64,000 nt of DNA. It comes from Crossiella sp. S99.2 (GTDB lineage: Bacteria; Actinomycetota; Actinomycetes; Mycobacteriales; Pseudonocardiaceae). The stretch covers positions 372,001 to 436,000 of the forward strand of contig NZ_JALMDK010000004.1 of the NCBI RefSeq assembly GCF_023094165.1, given 5' to 3'. Within the stretch, counting starts at the first letter, position 1; each line of letters opens with the position of its first letter. The notes under the pieces are model-generated. The model was not told the DNA's origin, searched no databases, and saw only the letters and a list, made by a program, of their open reading frames with translations. Shown here in pieces: positions 8,536 through 17,111 of this stretch. The position numbers were made by a program, and so were the translations under genes.

Positions 8536-10506
8536 TCAGGTGAAGGGGAGCCAGGACTGGTCGGTGAGGGTGGTGAGGTCCTGGCGCTTGATGCCGGCGG
8601 AGGAGAGTGTCCAGAGGGAGCCTGCTGCCACCAGGGAGCGGCGGACTGTGGCGTCGGAGCCTGCTGAGCGGTCCTGGGGGTGGGCTACCTGGCCGAGTTG
8701 GGTGACGTTGCCGTCGCCGATGCGCAGGACCAGCGCGCCGCCCGCGGGGGGCATGGCGCGGTCGCCGCGGGGGGCTGCCCAGCCTCGGCTCACGGGCAGG
8801 ACCAGCAGGCCGGTTTGTTGCCAGTACAGGAAAGCGTGCGGGTCGAACTCGGCTTCGGAGAAGGCGCCGGGGAGGTGGTGCTGGGCCAGGCGGCGGGGGT
8901 TGGACTGGTCGGACACGTCGAACAGGGACACCTGGGTGCCCAGGACCCGGCCTTGATCACTGGCCTCCTGGCCTACGCCGATGAGTTTGCCGGGGCCCGC
9001 CATATGCAGGTACGCGGAATATCCGGTGATCTTGAGTTCGCCGACGGCGCGGGGACGACGGGGGTCGCGCAGGTCCACTGTGTACAGCGGGTCGGTTTGG
9101 CGGAAGGTGACCACGTAGGCGGTGTCGCCGTAGAAGCGGACGGCGTAGATCCGTTCGCCCTTGCCCAGGCCGTCGAGTTTGCCGATCTCGGTGAGTTTGT
9201 CGCCCTGGCGCGCGAGCACGGTCACGGCGCTCTGCGAGTCGGGGACCTGGCGGGGCTGGGCGCCGCCGCGGTTCGTGGTGGTGGCGATGCGCAGGTTGCC
9301 GTTGTGTTCGGAGAGCGAGTACTGGTTGAGCAGCGCGCCGGGCACCGAGCCGGAGGCCAGGTACTTCGGCGGGGCGGAGCCGTCCACGCTGAACTGGTGC
9401 ACCTGGGTGCGGGGCTGTGGTTCCGGGGCCACCTCTGCGCCGCCGCGCAACGGGACCGCGCGGGGCCACTGGTCGTCGGCGACGTAGAGGCTTTTCTCGT
9501 TGCCGTACACCGTGTTCCCGTCGGCGGCCACGGTCACCGGGTCGCCGTTGCCGAGGGGTTTGTCCAGGGGCAGGGTCAGCACGGTGAGCATCGAGGCGCC
9601 GCTGAACTTGGCCGGGTGGTTCACCCGCGCGCAGTCGACCAGCTGGCCCTCGGCCTTCCCTGCCTCGCCGTCCAGGCGGTAGCGGGGCAGCCAGTCGCCG
9701 ATGGCGGAGTCGCGCACGATGTCCTGGTTGCGGCGCAACGCCGCTTCGGCGTTGAGTGTGCCGTCGGGGTAGGCGAACTTCAGCTTCGGCATCGACCGGA
9801 TGACCACCCTGGCCACGCCGCCGACCTGCCGGGAGTCCACATAGGACCCGTCAACGTCCAGGCTGCCCACGGTCTTCGGCGTGCCGGACAGGTCGACCAG
9901 CACCAGCTTGGCCGAGCCGGATGGCCAGTCGCCCTTGGGGTAGGACCGGGGTTCGGCGTGGCTGACGCCGGAGGTCAGCACCAGGGCGCGGTCGCCGTGG
10001 GTGAGCAGCTGGGTGGCCGGCCCGCCCGGCAACTCCAGTACCCCGGTGGCCTTGTTGCTCGCCAGGTCGATCACCCGGAGTTTGCCGTCGACGATGGAGA
10101 CCAGGCGTTTGCCGTCGCTCTTGACCAGGTCCGGCTCGTCGGCGCCCGCCTCGTGCCGGTTGGTGGTGGAGTGGCCCTGGTCGGGGGCCTTGCTCTCGAT
10201 GCTGCGGTCCCCCATCGAGCCGGGCGAGTTCAGCTCGGCGCCGGTGCGCGCGTCGGTGGACGGTCTGCCCTGCTGGGCGAAGCCGTAGGCGCTGACCACG
10301 GGGGCCGCGGCCTGCCGGAAACCGGCCAGCGCGGCGGGGCAGGAGTCGTAGGCGACCAGGCGGACCGCCGTGTCGGAGACCGGTGGCGGTCCGGACTCGG
10401 CCAGTGGGCCCGCCGCGGAGACCGCGCCACCGGCCACCAGCCCGGCCACCACCGCGGTCACACCCGCGCGCACCCAACCCGTTCCCGCTCCGCCTGACTG
10501 CCTCAT
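8536..10506 (-). CDS. Secreted beta-propeller domain protein
   Basis: A 656-residue protein. An N-terminal hydrophobic segment (about residues 12-36, ending in small residues) looks like a signal peptide or anchor; the rest is a long beta-rich domain with DEPDLVKSDGKRLVSIVDGKLRVIDL, VDLSGTPKTVGSLDV, TAYVVTFRQTDPLYTVDL and LFDVSDQSNPRRLAQ, repeated blades typical of the bacterial/archaeal secreted beta-propeller family (Beta_propel, PF09826). These are extracytoplasmic and functionally uncharacterized; some resemble protease-associated propellers. The ATG at 10506 overlaps the stop of the NCS1 permease gene (ATGA), indicating translational coupling. The same frame stays open far upstream across the permease gene, but that is a high-GC shadow. 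Confidence 0.85.
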   Translation of the reverse strand: MRQSGGAGTGWVRAGVTAVVAGLVAGGAVSAAGPLAESGPPPVSDTAVRLVAYDSCPAALAGFRQAAAPVVSAYGFAQQGRPSTDARTGAELNSPGSMGDRSIESKAPDQGHSTTNRHEAGADEPDLVKSDGKRLVSIVDGKLRVIDLASNKATGVLELPGGPATQLLTHGDRALVLTSGVSHAEPRSYPKGDWPSGSAKLVLVDLSGTPKTVGSLDVDGSYVDSRQVGGVARVVIRSMPKLKFAYPDGTLNAEAALRRNQDIVRDSAIGDWLPRYRLDGEAGKAEGQLVDCARVNHPAKFSGASMLTVLTLPLDKPLGNGDPVTVAADGNTVYGNEKSLYVADDQWPRAVPLRGGAEVAPEPQPRTQVHQFSVDGSAPPKYLASGSVPGALLNQYSLSEHNGNLRIATTTNRGGAQPRQVPDSQSAVTVLARQGDKLTEIGKLDGLGKGERIYAVRFYGDTAYVVTFRQTDPLYTVDLRDPRRPRAVGELKITGYSAYLHMAGPGKLIGVGQEASDQGRVLGTQVSLFDVSDQSNPRRLAQHHLPGAFSEAEFDPHAFLYWQQTGLLVLPVSRGWAAPRGDRAMPPAGGALVLRIGDGNVTQLGQVAHPQDRSAGSDATVRRSLVAAGSLWTLSSAGIKRQDLTTLTDQSWLPFT

Positions 10507-11906
10507 GTCCTCTGGACGGAGGACACCCCGCTTCGCGTTGCCTGGCGGCGAAAGAAAACCAGGTACAACGCCGCGGGCACGGCCAGCCCGAGCAGCCAGG
10601 CGATGTCCGCGCCACCCAGCAGCGGGGCCAGGAACCCGGTGAACACGCCGGGCACGTTGGCGAACGGGATCTGCACCAGCACCCCGGCCGCGTATGCCAT
10701 GAGCGCCGAGATACCCCACCGGCCGTATATACCGTCGGGGTCGTAGATCGCGGCCAGGTCGTAGCGCTCCTTGCGCACCGCGTAGAAGTCGATCAGGTTG
10801 ATCGCGCTCCACGGGGTGAGGAAGTAGAGCAGGAACTCCAGGAACAGCACGAAGTTCTTCAGGAACTCGCCGCGGCCGAGGATGGCGATGACCGCGCCGA
10901 GCACCGCGATCGCGGCCACGTAACCGATCCGCACCGCCGGGGAGAGCGCGGCGCGGCGGGTGAAGGCGGTGAAGGTGGTGGCCACCGACATGTACCCGCC
11001 GTAGATGTTGAGCACGTTCACGGTGAACTTGCCCAGCGCGATGGACAGCAGCAGCGGCACCACCAGCCCGGCGTGCCCGAGCCCGACCAGGTAAGCGACC
11101 TCCTTGCCTTTGAAGGCGTTCCCGGCTACCGCGTAGGCCAGCGCGCCGAAGGACATCGCCCACACCGCGCCGAGCACGGTGCCGCCGTAGGTCCACCAGA
11201 AGGTGGCCCGCACCGAGGTGCGGGAAGGCAGATAGCGGGAGGTGTCGGCGACATAGGGCCCGAAGGTGAGCTGCCAGGACGCGGTGAGGGAGAGCGCGAG
11301 CAGGAACTTGGGGAAGTCCAACTGCGGGGCGGCGAGCACCGCGCCCAGGTCCTGGGTGCTGATCAGCCGGATCGAGAGGTAGACGAAGACCACCACCGAC
11401 AGCGCGGAGGCCACCCAGCCGAAACGGTGGATCAGCCGGTAGCCGATCACCGCGAACACCCCGGAGAGCACCGCGTACAGCACGATGCTGACATCGATCG
11501 GCAGCCCGCTGATCCCCGAGATCGCTTGTCCGCCAAGGACATTGCCGCTGGCGAAGAACCCGAGGTACATGATCACCACGAGCACCAGCGGCAGCACCGC
11601 GCCGTACACGCCGAACTGCGCCCGGCTCTGGATCATCTGCGGCACGCCGAGTGTGGGCCCCTGGGCCGCGTGCAGCGCCATCGGCACCCCGCCCAGCACG
11701 TTGCCCAGCGCGATCGCGACCAGCCCCCACACCGGGTGCAGCCCGCTGAGCAGGGTGAGCGCGCCGGTGACCGCCGCGGTGACCTGCATGTTGGCCGCGA
11801 ACCACAGCGTGAACAGGCTGCGCGGCCTGCCGTGCCGTTCCGACTCGGGCACCGGGTCGATGGACCGCGCCTCGATCGTGGCCGCGGCCCGCACACTCTC
11901 CGCCAT
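10503..11906 (-). CDS. NCS1-family nucleobase/cation symporter
   Basis: A 467-residue, roughly twelve-helix membrane protein. The first 40 residues carry PVPESERHGRPRSLFTLWFAANMQV, the standard start of the purine-cytosine permease (NCS1, CodB/FUR-like) family, and TM1 has the family signature TLWF.AN. NCS1 carriers import cytosine, purines, allantoin, hydantoins or thiamine with sodium or protons; the substrate is not deducible. Downstream and translationally coupled is the beta-propeller gene. Divergent, 34-46 bases away, is the PPOX-type oxidoreductase gene. Confidence 0.85.
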   Translation of the reverse strand: MAESVRAAATIEARSIDPVPESERHGRPRSLFTLWFAANMQVTAAVTGALTLLSGLHPVWGLVAIALGNVLGGVPMALHAAQGPTLGVPQMIQSRAQFGVYGAVLPLVLVVIMYLGFFASGNVLGGQAISGISGLPIDVSIVLYAVLSGVFAVIGYRLIHRFGWVASALSVVVFVYLSIRLISTQDLGAVLAAPQLDFPKFLLALSLTASWQLTFGPYVADTSRYLPSRTSVRATFWWTYGGTVLGAVWAMSFGALAYAVAGNAFKGKEVAYLVGLGHAGLVVPLLLSIALGKFTVNVLNIYGGYMSVATTFTAFTRRAALSPAVRIGYVAAIAVLGAVIAILGRGEFLKNFVLFLEFLLYFLTPWSAINLIDFYAVRKERYDLAAIYDPDGIYGRWGISALMAYAAGVLVQIPFANVPGVFTGFLAPLLGGADIAWLLGLAVPAALYLVFFRRQATRSGVSSVQRT

Positions 11907-11952
11907 TCACACCTCCGACGTCTGAACCCGGGAAGAGCCTATGCTCGGATGC

Positions 11953-12414
11953 GTGCCTCGACCCATCGCCACCAACACCCAGGTGGACCGCGACGCCCTG
12001 CTGGAGTTCCTCCGCCCGCGCCACCACGGCCTGCTGATCACCACCAGGGCCGGCGGCGGCCCGCAGGCCAGCCCGGTCTCCTGCGGGGTGGACAGCGAGG
12101 GCCGGATCGTGGTCTCGACCTACCCGGACCGCGCCAAGGCCAACAACGCCCGCCGTGATCCGCGCGGCAGCATCGTGGTGTTGTCCGATGACTGGAACGG
12201 CCCGTGGGTGCAGGTGGACGGCACGATCGAGGTCATCGACCAGCCCGAGGCGATCGAACCCCTGGTCGAGTACTTCCGAAGCATCTCCGGCGAGCACCCG
12301 GACTGGGACGAGTACCGCGAAGCCATGCGCAAACAGGGCAAATCCCTGTTGCGGCTGACCCCGGAACGCTGGGGCCCGGTGGCCACCGGCGGTTTCCCGG
12401 CGCACCTGGCCTGA
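11953..12414 (+). CDS. PPOX-class F420/FMN-dependent oxidoreductase
   Basis: A 153-residue split-barrel flavin/deazaflavin-binding protein: DALLEFLRPRHHGLLITTRAGGGPQASPVSCGVDSEGRIVVST is the first barrel half, and RRDPRGSIVVLSDD followed by WVQVDGTIEVID the cofactor-binding second half. This is the Rv1155/PPOX-like class, which in actinobacteria commonly uses F420 to reduce quinones or other small molecules. A TATGCT box at 11940-11945 sits seven bases before the GTG at 11953, matching the leaderless pattern of actinomycetes, so I prefer that start over the ATG at 11941, which lies inside the box. Confidence 0.85.
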   Translation: MPRPIATNTQVDRDALLEFLRPRHHGLLITTRAGGGPQASPVSCGVDSEGRIVVSTYPDRAKANNARRDPRGSIVVLSDDWNGPWVQVDGTIEVIDQPEAIEPLVEYFRSISGEHPDWDEYREAMRKQGKSLLRLTPERWGPVATGGFPAHLA

Positions 12415-12420
12415 GCCCGC

Positions 12421-13437
12421 TCAGTCCGCCGCCCGCCCGATGGTGCTCTCCCTGATCTGCAGGGTGAAATCGGCCTGGAACTCCCGGGCGGGCATGTCCG
12501 CGCCGTTGATCCGTTCGAGGAGCATGTTGACCGCGACCGAGGCGATCTGGGTCTTGTCCGGGCGGATCGTGGTCAGCGTGGGGGTGCTGAACCGGCCGTC
12601 CTCGATGTCGTCCACGCCGACCAGGGCCACGTCCTCGGGCACCCGCAACCCCCTGGCCAGCAGGGTGCGCAGCGCGCCGAGGGCGAGCAGGTCGTTGAAG
12701 CAGAACACCGCGTCCGGCGGTTCGGGCAGCGCGAGCAGCGCGGCCATGGCGTCCGCGCCGGGGGTGCGGTGGTAGCTGGGCACCGGCACGACCAGGTCCG
12801 GGTTCAGCTGGATGCGGGCGGCGTTGAGTGCCTGGGCGTACCCGGCCAGCCGCAGGTTGGAGGTGTCCTGGCCGACCACCACCCTGGCCCCGATGGCGGC
12901 GATCCGGCGGCGGCCCAGGCCGATCAGGTGTTCGGTGGCGGCGCGGGCGGCGGCGATGTTGTCGATCACCACGTGGTCCGCGGCGCCCGGGCCGATCCGC
13001 TCGCCCAGCAGCACCACGGGCATTTCGGTGCTCAGCTGGGCCAGGTCCGCGCTGTCGAGGGCCAGCGGGCTGAGGATGACGCCGTCCACGGTGCGCGAGC
13101 GCAGGCCGGAGGCGATCAGCAGCTCGCGTTCGCGCAGGCCCTCGGTCTGTTCGATCAGCACCGCCCAGGACTGGGCCTCGGCGCAGCCGATGACGGATCT
13201 GGCCAGCTCGCTGAAGTAGGGTATGTCCAGCTCGGGCAGGGCCAGCGCGATGATGCCGGACCGGCCGTACCGTAGATGGCGCGCGGTGAGGTTGGGCTGG
13301 TATCCCAGCTCGGTGATGGCCTGCCGCACCTTGGCCCTGGTCTGTTCGCTGACGTGGGCGTAGTCGTTGACGACGTTGGACACCGTCTTCACCGACACCC
13401 CCGCGAGCGCGGCGACGTCTTTCAGGCTCACGCCCAT
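12421..13437 (-). CDS. LacI-family transcriptional repressor
   Basis: A 338-residue regulator. Residues 4-25 are the LacI helix-turn-helix (LKDVAALAGVSVKTVSNVVN) with the hinge ARHLRYGRSGIIAL; the remainder is a periplasmic-binding-protein-like sugar-sensing domain (DGVILSPLAL, VVLLGERIGPGAADHVVIDN, FCFNDLLALGAL, DVALVGVDDIE). It is divergent from the sugar ABC importer operon, and three related palindromes lie in the shared intergenic region, so it very probably represses that operon and itself, with a sugar or sugar derivative as inducer. The start is ATG 13437; an upstream in-frame extension would run through the operators. Confidence 0.93.
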   Translation of the reverse strand: MGVSLKDVAALAGVSVKTVSNVVNDYAHVSEQTRAKVRQAITELGYQPNLTARHLRYGRSGIIALALPELDIPYFSELARSVIGCAEAQSWAVLIEQTEGLRERELLIASGLRSRTVDGVILSPLALDSADLAQLSTEMPVVLLGERIGPGAADHVVIDNIAAARAATEHLIGLGRRRIAAIGARVVVGQDTSNLRLAGYAQALNAARIQLNPDLVVPVPSYHRTPGADAMAALLALPEPPDAVFCFNDLLALGALRTLLARGLRVPEDVALVGVDDIEDGRFSTPTLTTIRPDKTQIASVAVNMLLERINGADMPAREFQADFTLQIRESTIGRAAD

Positions 13438-13447
13438 GGAGAAGCAC

Positions 13448-13463
13448 TTTACATCGTTGTAAA
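13448..13463. promoter_or_regulatory. LacI operator 1
   Basis: TTTACATCGTTGTAAA, a 16-base palindrome with 6-base perfect arms, 11 bases upstream of the lacI-family start. It matches the two sites at 13526-13553. Confidence 0.75.
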
Positions 13464-13525
13464 CCACCTCGATCGCGGGACTGTCACAATTCACGCCTTA
13501 TCGGATGAAGTCGCCCGCTCGCACC

Positions 13526-13553
13526 TTTACAACGTTGTTTACAACGCTGTAGA
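13526..13553. promoter_or_regulatory. LacI operators 2 and 3 (overlapping tandem)
   Basis: TTTACAACGTTGTTTA (13526-13541, perfect ACAACGTTGT core) and TTTACAACGCTGTAGA (13538-13553) overlap by four bases. They face the importer operon; site 1 lies 78 bases away near the repressor gene. The symmetrical CG centre is typical of LacI-family operators. Confidence 0.8.
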
Positions 13554-13605
13554 AACCAGGACGCGACCGAGGGGGATTGGTCGTGCTGGGGGTTCTGGAG
13601 GCGCC

Positions 13606-14961
13606 GTGTGGAGACGCAGTCGGAGGGCCGGACAACCGGGCGAGACCAGGGTGGCCGGTCACTTGGACAGGCGGCGGTTCCTCCAGGGGACCGCGGCGCT
13701 CGCGCTGGGTATGGGGGCAGGCGCGAGCGCATGCGGTCCACCGGGTCCGGCTGACGGGACGCCGCTGAAGTTCTGGAACCTGTTCACCGGTGGTGACGGG
13801 GCCCGGATGATGGAGCTGGTCACCGCGTTCCAGCGGGCCCGGCCCGAGGTGCCGGTGCAGGCCACCACGCTGGCCTGGGGCACGCCGTACTACACCAAGC
13901 TGGCCATGGCCGCCGCCGGTGGCCGCTCCCCCGACGTCGCGGTGCTGCACCTGTCCCGGCTGGCCGGGTACGCCCCCGCCGGGCTGCTCGACCCCTACGA
14001 CCCCGCCCTGCTGGAAGAGTTCGGGCTGACCGCCCCGGCCTTCCCGGCCGCGGCCTGGCAACGCGCCCAGCACCAGGGCCGGGTCTACGCGCTGCCCCTG
14101 GACACCCACCCGCTGGTGCTCTTCTACAACACCGAGATCTGCGGGAAAGCCGGTCTGCTCGGACCGGACGGGCGACTGCTGCCGCTGCGCGGCGAGGCCG
14201 CGTTGCTGGACGCCTTCCGGCGGGCCAAGCAGGCCGGGGCGCAGCAGGGCGCGGTCATGGCGGTGTCCGCGGACATCAACCCGTGGCGGCTGTTCTGGAC
14301 GCTGTACCGGCAGCAGGGCGGCGAGCTGTTCGATCCGGCCGCCACCAGGCTGGTGCTGGACGAGGCCAAGGCCCTGCGCGCGCTGCGGTTCCTGCGGGCG
14401 ATCACCGTGGAGTCCGGGGTGGCCCGCGGCGATCTCAACAACAACGCCGCGGTGGCCATGTTCGGCAGCGGGCAGGCCGGGTTCTTCTGGAACGGCGAGT
14501 GGGAGATGCCCACCTTCGTCGAACAGAACACTCCGTTCGACGTCATACCCTTCCCGGCGATATATGACACGGCCGGAGTGCATGGTGACGCGCACGCGCT
14601 GGTGCTGCCGCACCGGGCCGACCGCGATCCGGCGCGGACCAGGGCCGCGGTGGAGTTCGTGCGCTTCCTGCTCCAGCACAGCCTGACCTGGGCCAAGGGC
14701 GGGCACATCCCGGCCTACCGCCCGGTGGCCGCCAGTACGGAGTACGCCCAACTGGGTCCGGCATCGCGGTACGCCGCGGCCGCGGACAGCCTGGAGCTGG
14801 ACCCGCCGTGCTGGTTCGGCGGCGCGGCCTCGGAGTTGCAGAACCGGGCGGGCGCGGTGTTCAGCCAGGTCTGCGCGGGCGGGCTGACCCCGGAGGCGGC
14901 CATCCCGGAGTTCACCGCGGCCATGCGCACCCTGCTGGCCACGCCACGCCCACAGCTATGA
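13606..14961 (+). CDS. Sugar ABC importer substrate-binding lipoprotein (Tat signal)
   Basis: A 451-residue family-1 extracellular solute-binding protein. The N-terminus has DRRRFLQGTAALALGMGAGA then SACG: a twin-arginine motif and a lipobox-like Cys, so it is probably exported folded by Tat and lipid-anchored. The mature part has PLKFWNLFTGGDGARMMELVTAFQ, DVAVLHLSRL, LDTHPLVLFYNTEIC and AMFGSGQAGFFWNGEWEMP, typical of carbohydrate-binding proteins. I chose GTG 13606 with a GGAGG site five bases upstream; GTG 13651 is an alternative. It heads the importer operon; no dedicated ATPase is present, so a shared MsiK-like ATPase elsewhere is likely. Confidence 0.88.
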   Translation: MWRRSRRAGQPGETRVAGHLDRRRFLQGTAALALGMGAGASACGPPGPADGTPLKFWNLFTGGDGARMMELVTAFQRARPEVPVQATTLAWGTPYYTKLAMAAAGGRSPDVAVLHLSRLAGYAPAGLLDPYDPALLEEFGLTAPAFPAAAWQRAQHQGRVYALPLDTHPLVLFYNTEICGKAGLLGPDGRLLPLRGEAALLDAFRRAKQAGAQQGAVMAVSADINPWRLFWTLYRQQGGELFDPAATRLVLDEAKALRALRFLRAITVESGVARGDLNNNAAVAMFGSGQAGFFWNGEWEMPTFVEQNTPFDVIPFPAIYDTAGVHGDAHALVLPHRADRDPARTRAAVEFVRFLLQHSLTWAKGGHIPAYRPVAASTEYAQLGPASRYAAAADSLELDPPCWFGGAASELQNRAGAVFSQVCAGGLTPEAAIPEFTAAMRTLLATPRPQL

Positions 14962-14995
14962 CCGACGCGCGAGGACGACCGGGGAGGGAGCGCCG

Positions 14996-15880
14996 ATGAG
15001 CAGGGCCGTGCGGGGGCGCGAATGGTCCGGGTTCTGGTTCGTGGCCCCGTTCCTGGTGCTGTACCTGGCTTTCCTGGTGGCGCCGCTGCTGCTCGGGGTG
15101 AAGATGAGCTTCACCAACCAGAGCATCACCGGTGCGGGCTCGGACGCCTGGGTGGGCCTGGACAACTACGCCGAGCTGTTCGGCGATCCGGCGGTGTGGC
15201 GCTCGCTGTGGAACACGCTGGTGTTCACCGCGCTCAGCACCCCGCCGCTGGTGGCCATCGGCCTGGGCCTGGCCCTGCTGACGCATCGGAAGCTACCGGC
15301 GGCCTGGCTGTTCCGGCTGGCCTTCTTCGCCCCGTACGTGCTGCCGGTCTCGGTGGTGGTGCTGATCTGGATGTGGCTCTACCAACCGGGTTTCGGCCTG
15401 ATCAACGACACCCTGAGCTGGCTGGGCCTCGGCGAGGTGGGCTGGCTCAGCGACAACGACGTGCTGATGGTCTCGGTGGTGCTCACCACGGTCTGGTGGA
15501 CGGTGGGCTTCAACTACCTGCTCTACCTGGCCGGGCTGGGCGAGATCCCGCGCGAGCTGTACGAGGCGGGCGCACTCGATGGCACCACCGGCTGGTCCCG
15601 GCTGCGCTGGCTGACGCTGCCGCTGTTGCGCCGCACGCACGTGCTGGTGCTGGTGTTGCAGATCCTGGCCTCGCTCAAGGTTTTCGACCAGGTCTATCTG
15701 CTCACCGGCGGCACCAACCCGGAGGTGCGCAGCATCGTGCAGTACATCTATGAGAGCGGCTTCACCAACTTCCGGGTGGGTTACGCCTCGGCGATCTCCT
15801 ACCTGTTCTTCGCGCTGATCGTGGCCCTGGCCGTGCTCCAGTTCCGGATCCTGCGCGCCCGAGGGGAGCGGACCTCGTGA
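14996..15880 (+). CDS. Sugar ABC transporter permease, MalF type
   Basis: A 294-residue, six-helix permease of the CUT1 carbohydrate importer class. The EAA loop that contacts the ATPase is ELYEAGALDGTTGWSRLRWL followed by TLPLL. It forms a heterodimer channel with the next gene product. A GGGAGGGAG site lies upstream of ATG 14996. Its stop overlaps the next start (GTGA), so it is translationally coupled. Confidence 0.93.
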   Translation: MSRAVRGREWSGFWFVAPFLVLYLAFLVAPLLLGVKMSFTNQSITGAGSDAWVGLDNYAELFGDPAVWRSLWNTLVFTALSTPPLVAIGLGLALLTHRKLPAAWLFRLAFFAPYVLPVSVVVLIWMWLYQPGFGLINDTLSWLGLGEVGWLSDNDVLMVSVVLTTVWWTVGFNYLLYLAGLGEIPRELYEAGALDGTTGWSRLRWLTLPLLRRTHVLVLVLQILASLKVFDQVYLLTGGTNPEVRSIVQYIYESGFTNFRVGYASAISYLFFALIVALAVLQFRILRARGERTS

Positions 15881-16713
15881 GCGCCTTCGACCGGGAACGT
15901 CCCGCGGCCCGCGCCACCCGGCTGTCCGTGGCACTGGCGCTGGCGCTGATGTGGTTGCTGCCGTTGGGCTGGGCGCTGTCCACCGCGCTGCGGCCGGAGG
16001 CGGACACCACGAAGATCCCGGTGCGCTGGCTGCCCGAACGGCCGACCCTGGACGCCTTCGGCAAGGTGCTCGGCGAGACCGGCCTGCCCACCTGGTTCGG
16101 CAACAGCGTGCTGGTCGGCGTGCTGGTGACGGTGCTGACCGTGTTGCTGGCCAGCATGGCCGCCTACGGCTTCTCCCGCACCGAGTTCCGCGGCCGCCGG
16201 GTGCTGCTGTGGGTGGTGGTGGCCGGGATCGTGGTGCCGCCGCAGGTGCTGATCGTGCCGCTGTTCAGCCAGCTGGTGGGGCTGGGCTTGGTGGACACCT
16301 ACTGGGGCCTGGTGCTGCCGCAGATCGTGTTGCCCGCCATGGTGTACGTGCTGAAGAAGTTCTTCGACGGCGTGCCGCGCGAGCTGGAGGAGGCGGCGCG
16401 GGTGGACGGCGCGAGCCGGTGGCGGATCTACTGGAGCATCATGCTTCCGCTGGCCCGCCCGGCGCTGGCCGCGGTGGCCATCTTCACCTTCGTCACCACC
16501 TGGAACAACTTCCTGTGGCCGTTCATCGTGGCCACCGACCCGGACATGATGACCATCCCGGTCGGCCTGGCCTCGGTGCAGAGCAGCTACGGTCTGCGCT
16601 ACGCCCAGGTGATGGCCTCCAGCCTGCTCGGCGGACTGCCGCTGCTGGTGTTCTTCCTGGTGTTTCAGCGCCAGGTGGTACGGGGAATCACCACCACAGG
16701 CGTCAAGGGCTGA
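15877..16713 (+). CDS. Sugar ABC transporter permease, MalG type
   Basis: A 278-residue partner permease of the CUT1 class, starting at a GTG that overlaps the upstream stop. The EAA loop is ELEEAARVDGASRWRIYWSI followed by MLPLARP; the MalG-like AAYGFSRTEFRGRR and TTWNNFLWPFIV segments are present. With the upstream permease it forms the channel for an unidentified sugar; the energizing ATPase is not encoded nearby. Confidence 0.93.
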   Translation: MSAFDRERPAARATRLSVALALALMWLLPLGWALSTALRPEADTTKIPVRWLPERPTLDAFGKVLGETGLPTWFGNSVLVGVLVTVLTVLLASMAAYGFSRTEFRGRRVLLWVVVAGIVVPPQVLIVPLFSQLVGLGLVDTYWGLVLPQIVLPAMVYVLKKFFDGVPRELEEAARVDGASRWRIYWSIMLPLARPALAAVAIFTFVTTWNNFLWPFIVATDPDMMTIPVGLASVQSSYGLRYAQVMASSLLGGLPLLVFFLVFQRQVVRGITTTGVKG

Positions 16714-16724
16714 GGGGACAACGC

Positions 16725-17111
16725 ATGCACCCGATCAACAGCCGGATCATCCTGCGTCCAGGCGATCCGGCCCGCGCCACCGCGTTCTACCGGGACACCC
16801 TCGGCCTGGCCATCAGCCGGGAATTCCGCGGTGGCACGGTGTTCTTCCTCGGCCAGGGCTATCTGGAGGTCTCCGGGCACAGCGGTGACGGTGGCGCAGG
16901 CAACATCGCGTTGTGGTTGCAGGTAAGGGATCTCACGGCCACCCACCGGGAACTCCTGGACCGCGGGGTGACCGTGCTGCGGGAGCCGAAATGCGAGCCG
17001 TGGGGCCTGCACGAGATGTGGATCAGCGATCCGGACGGGGTGCGCATCGTGATCGTCGAAGTGCCCCCGGAACACCCCATCCGCAAGGATTCCCGGACTC
17101 CTAACGACTGA
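16725..17111 (+). CDS. VOC superfamily protein in sugar-import operon
   Basis: A 128-residue protein, MHPINSRIILRPGDPARATAFYRDTLGL at the start and HEMWISDPDGVRIVIVEVPP at the end, a complete single VOC module. It follows the permeases by 11 bases in the same direction, so it is likely co-transcribed and may act on a product of the imported compound, though the substrate is unknown. Its 3' end overlaps the convergent metX gene by 11 bases. Confidence 0.8.
   Translation: MHPINSRIILRPGDPARATAFYRDTLGLAISREFRGGTVFFLGQGYLEVSGHSGDGGAGNIALWLQVRDLTATHRELLDRGVTVLREPKCEPWGLHEMWISDPDGVRIVIVEVPPEHPIRKDSRTPND

Noticed and set aside
10507..12405. Apparent 1289-residue protein joining the beta-propeller to upstream sequence
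   Set aside because: The upstream half is the wrong frame of the NCS1 permease; the ATGA overlap and signal peptide place the true start at 10506.
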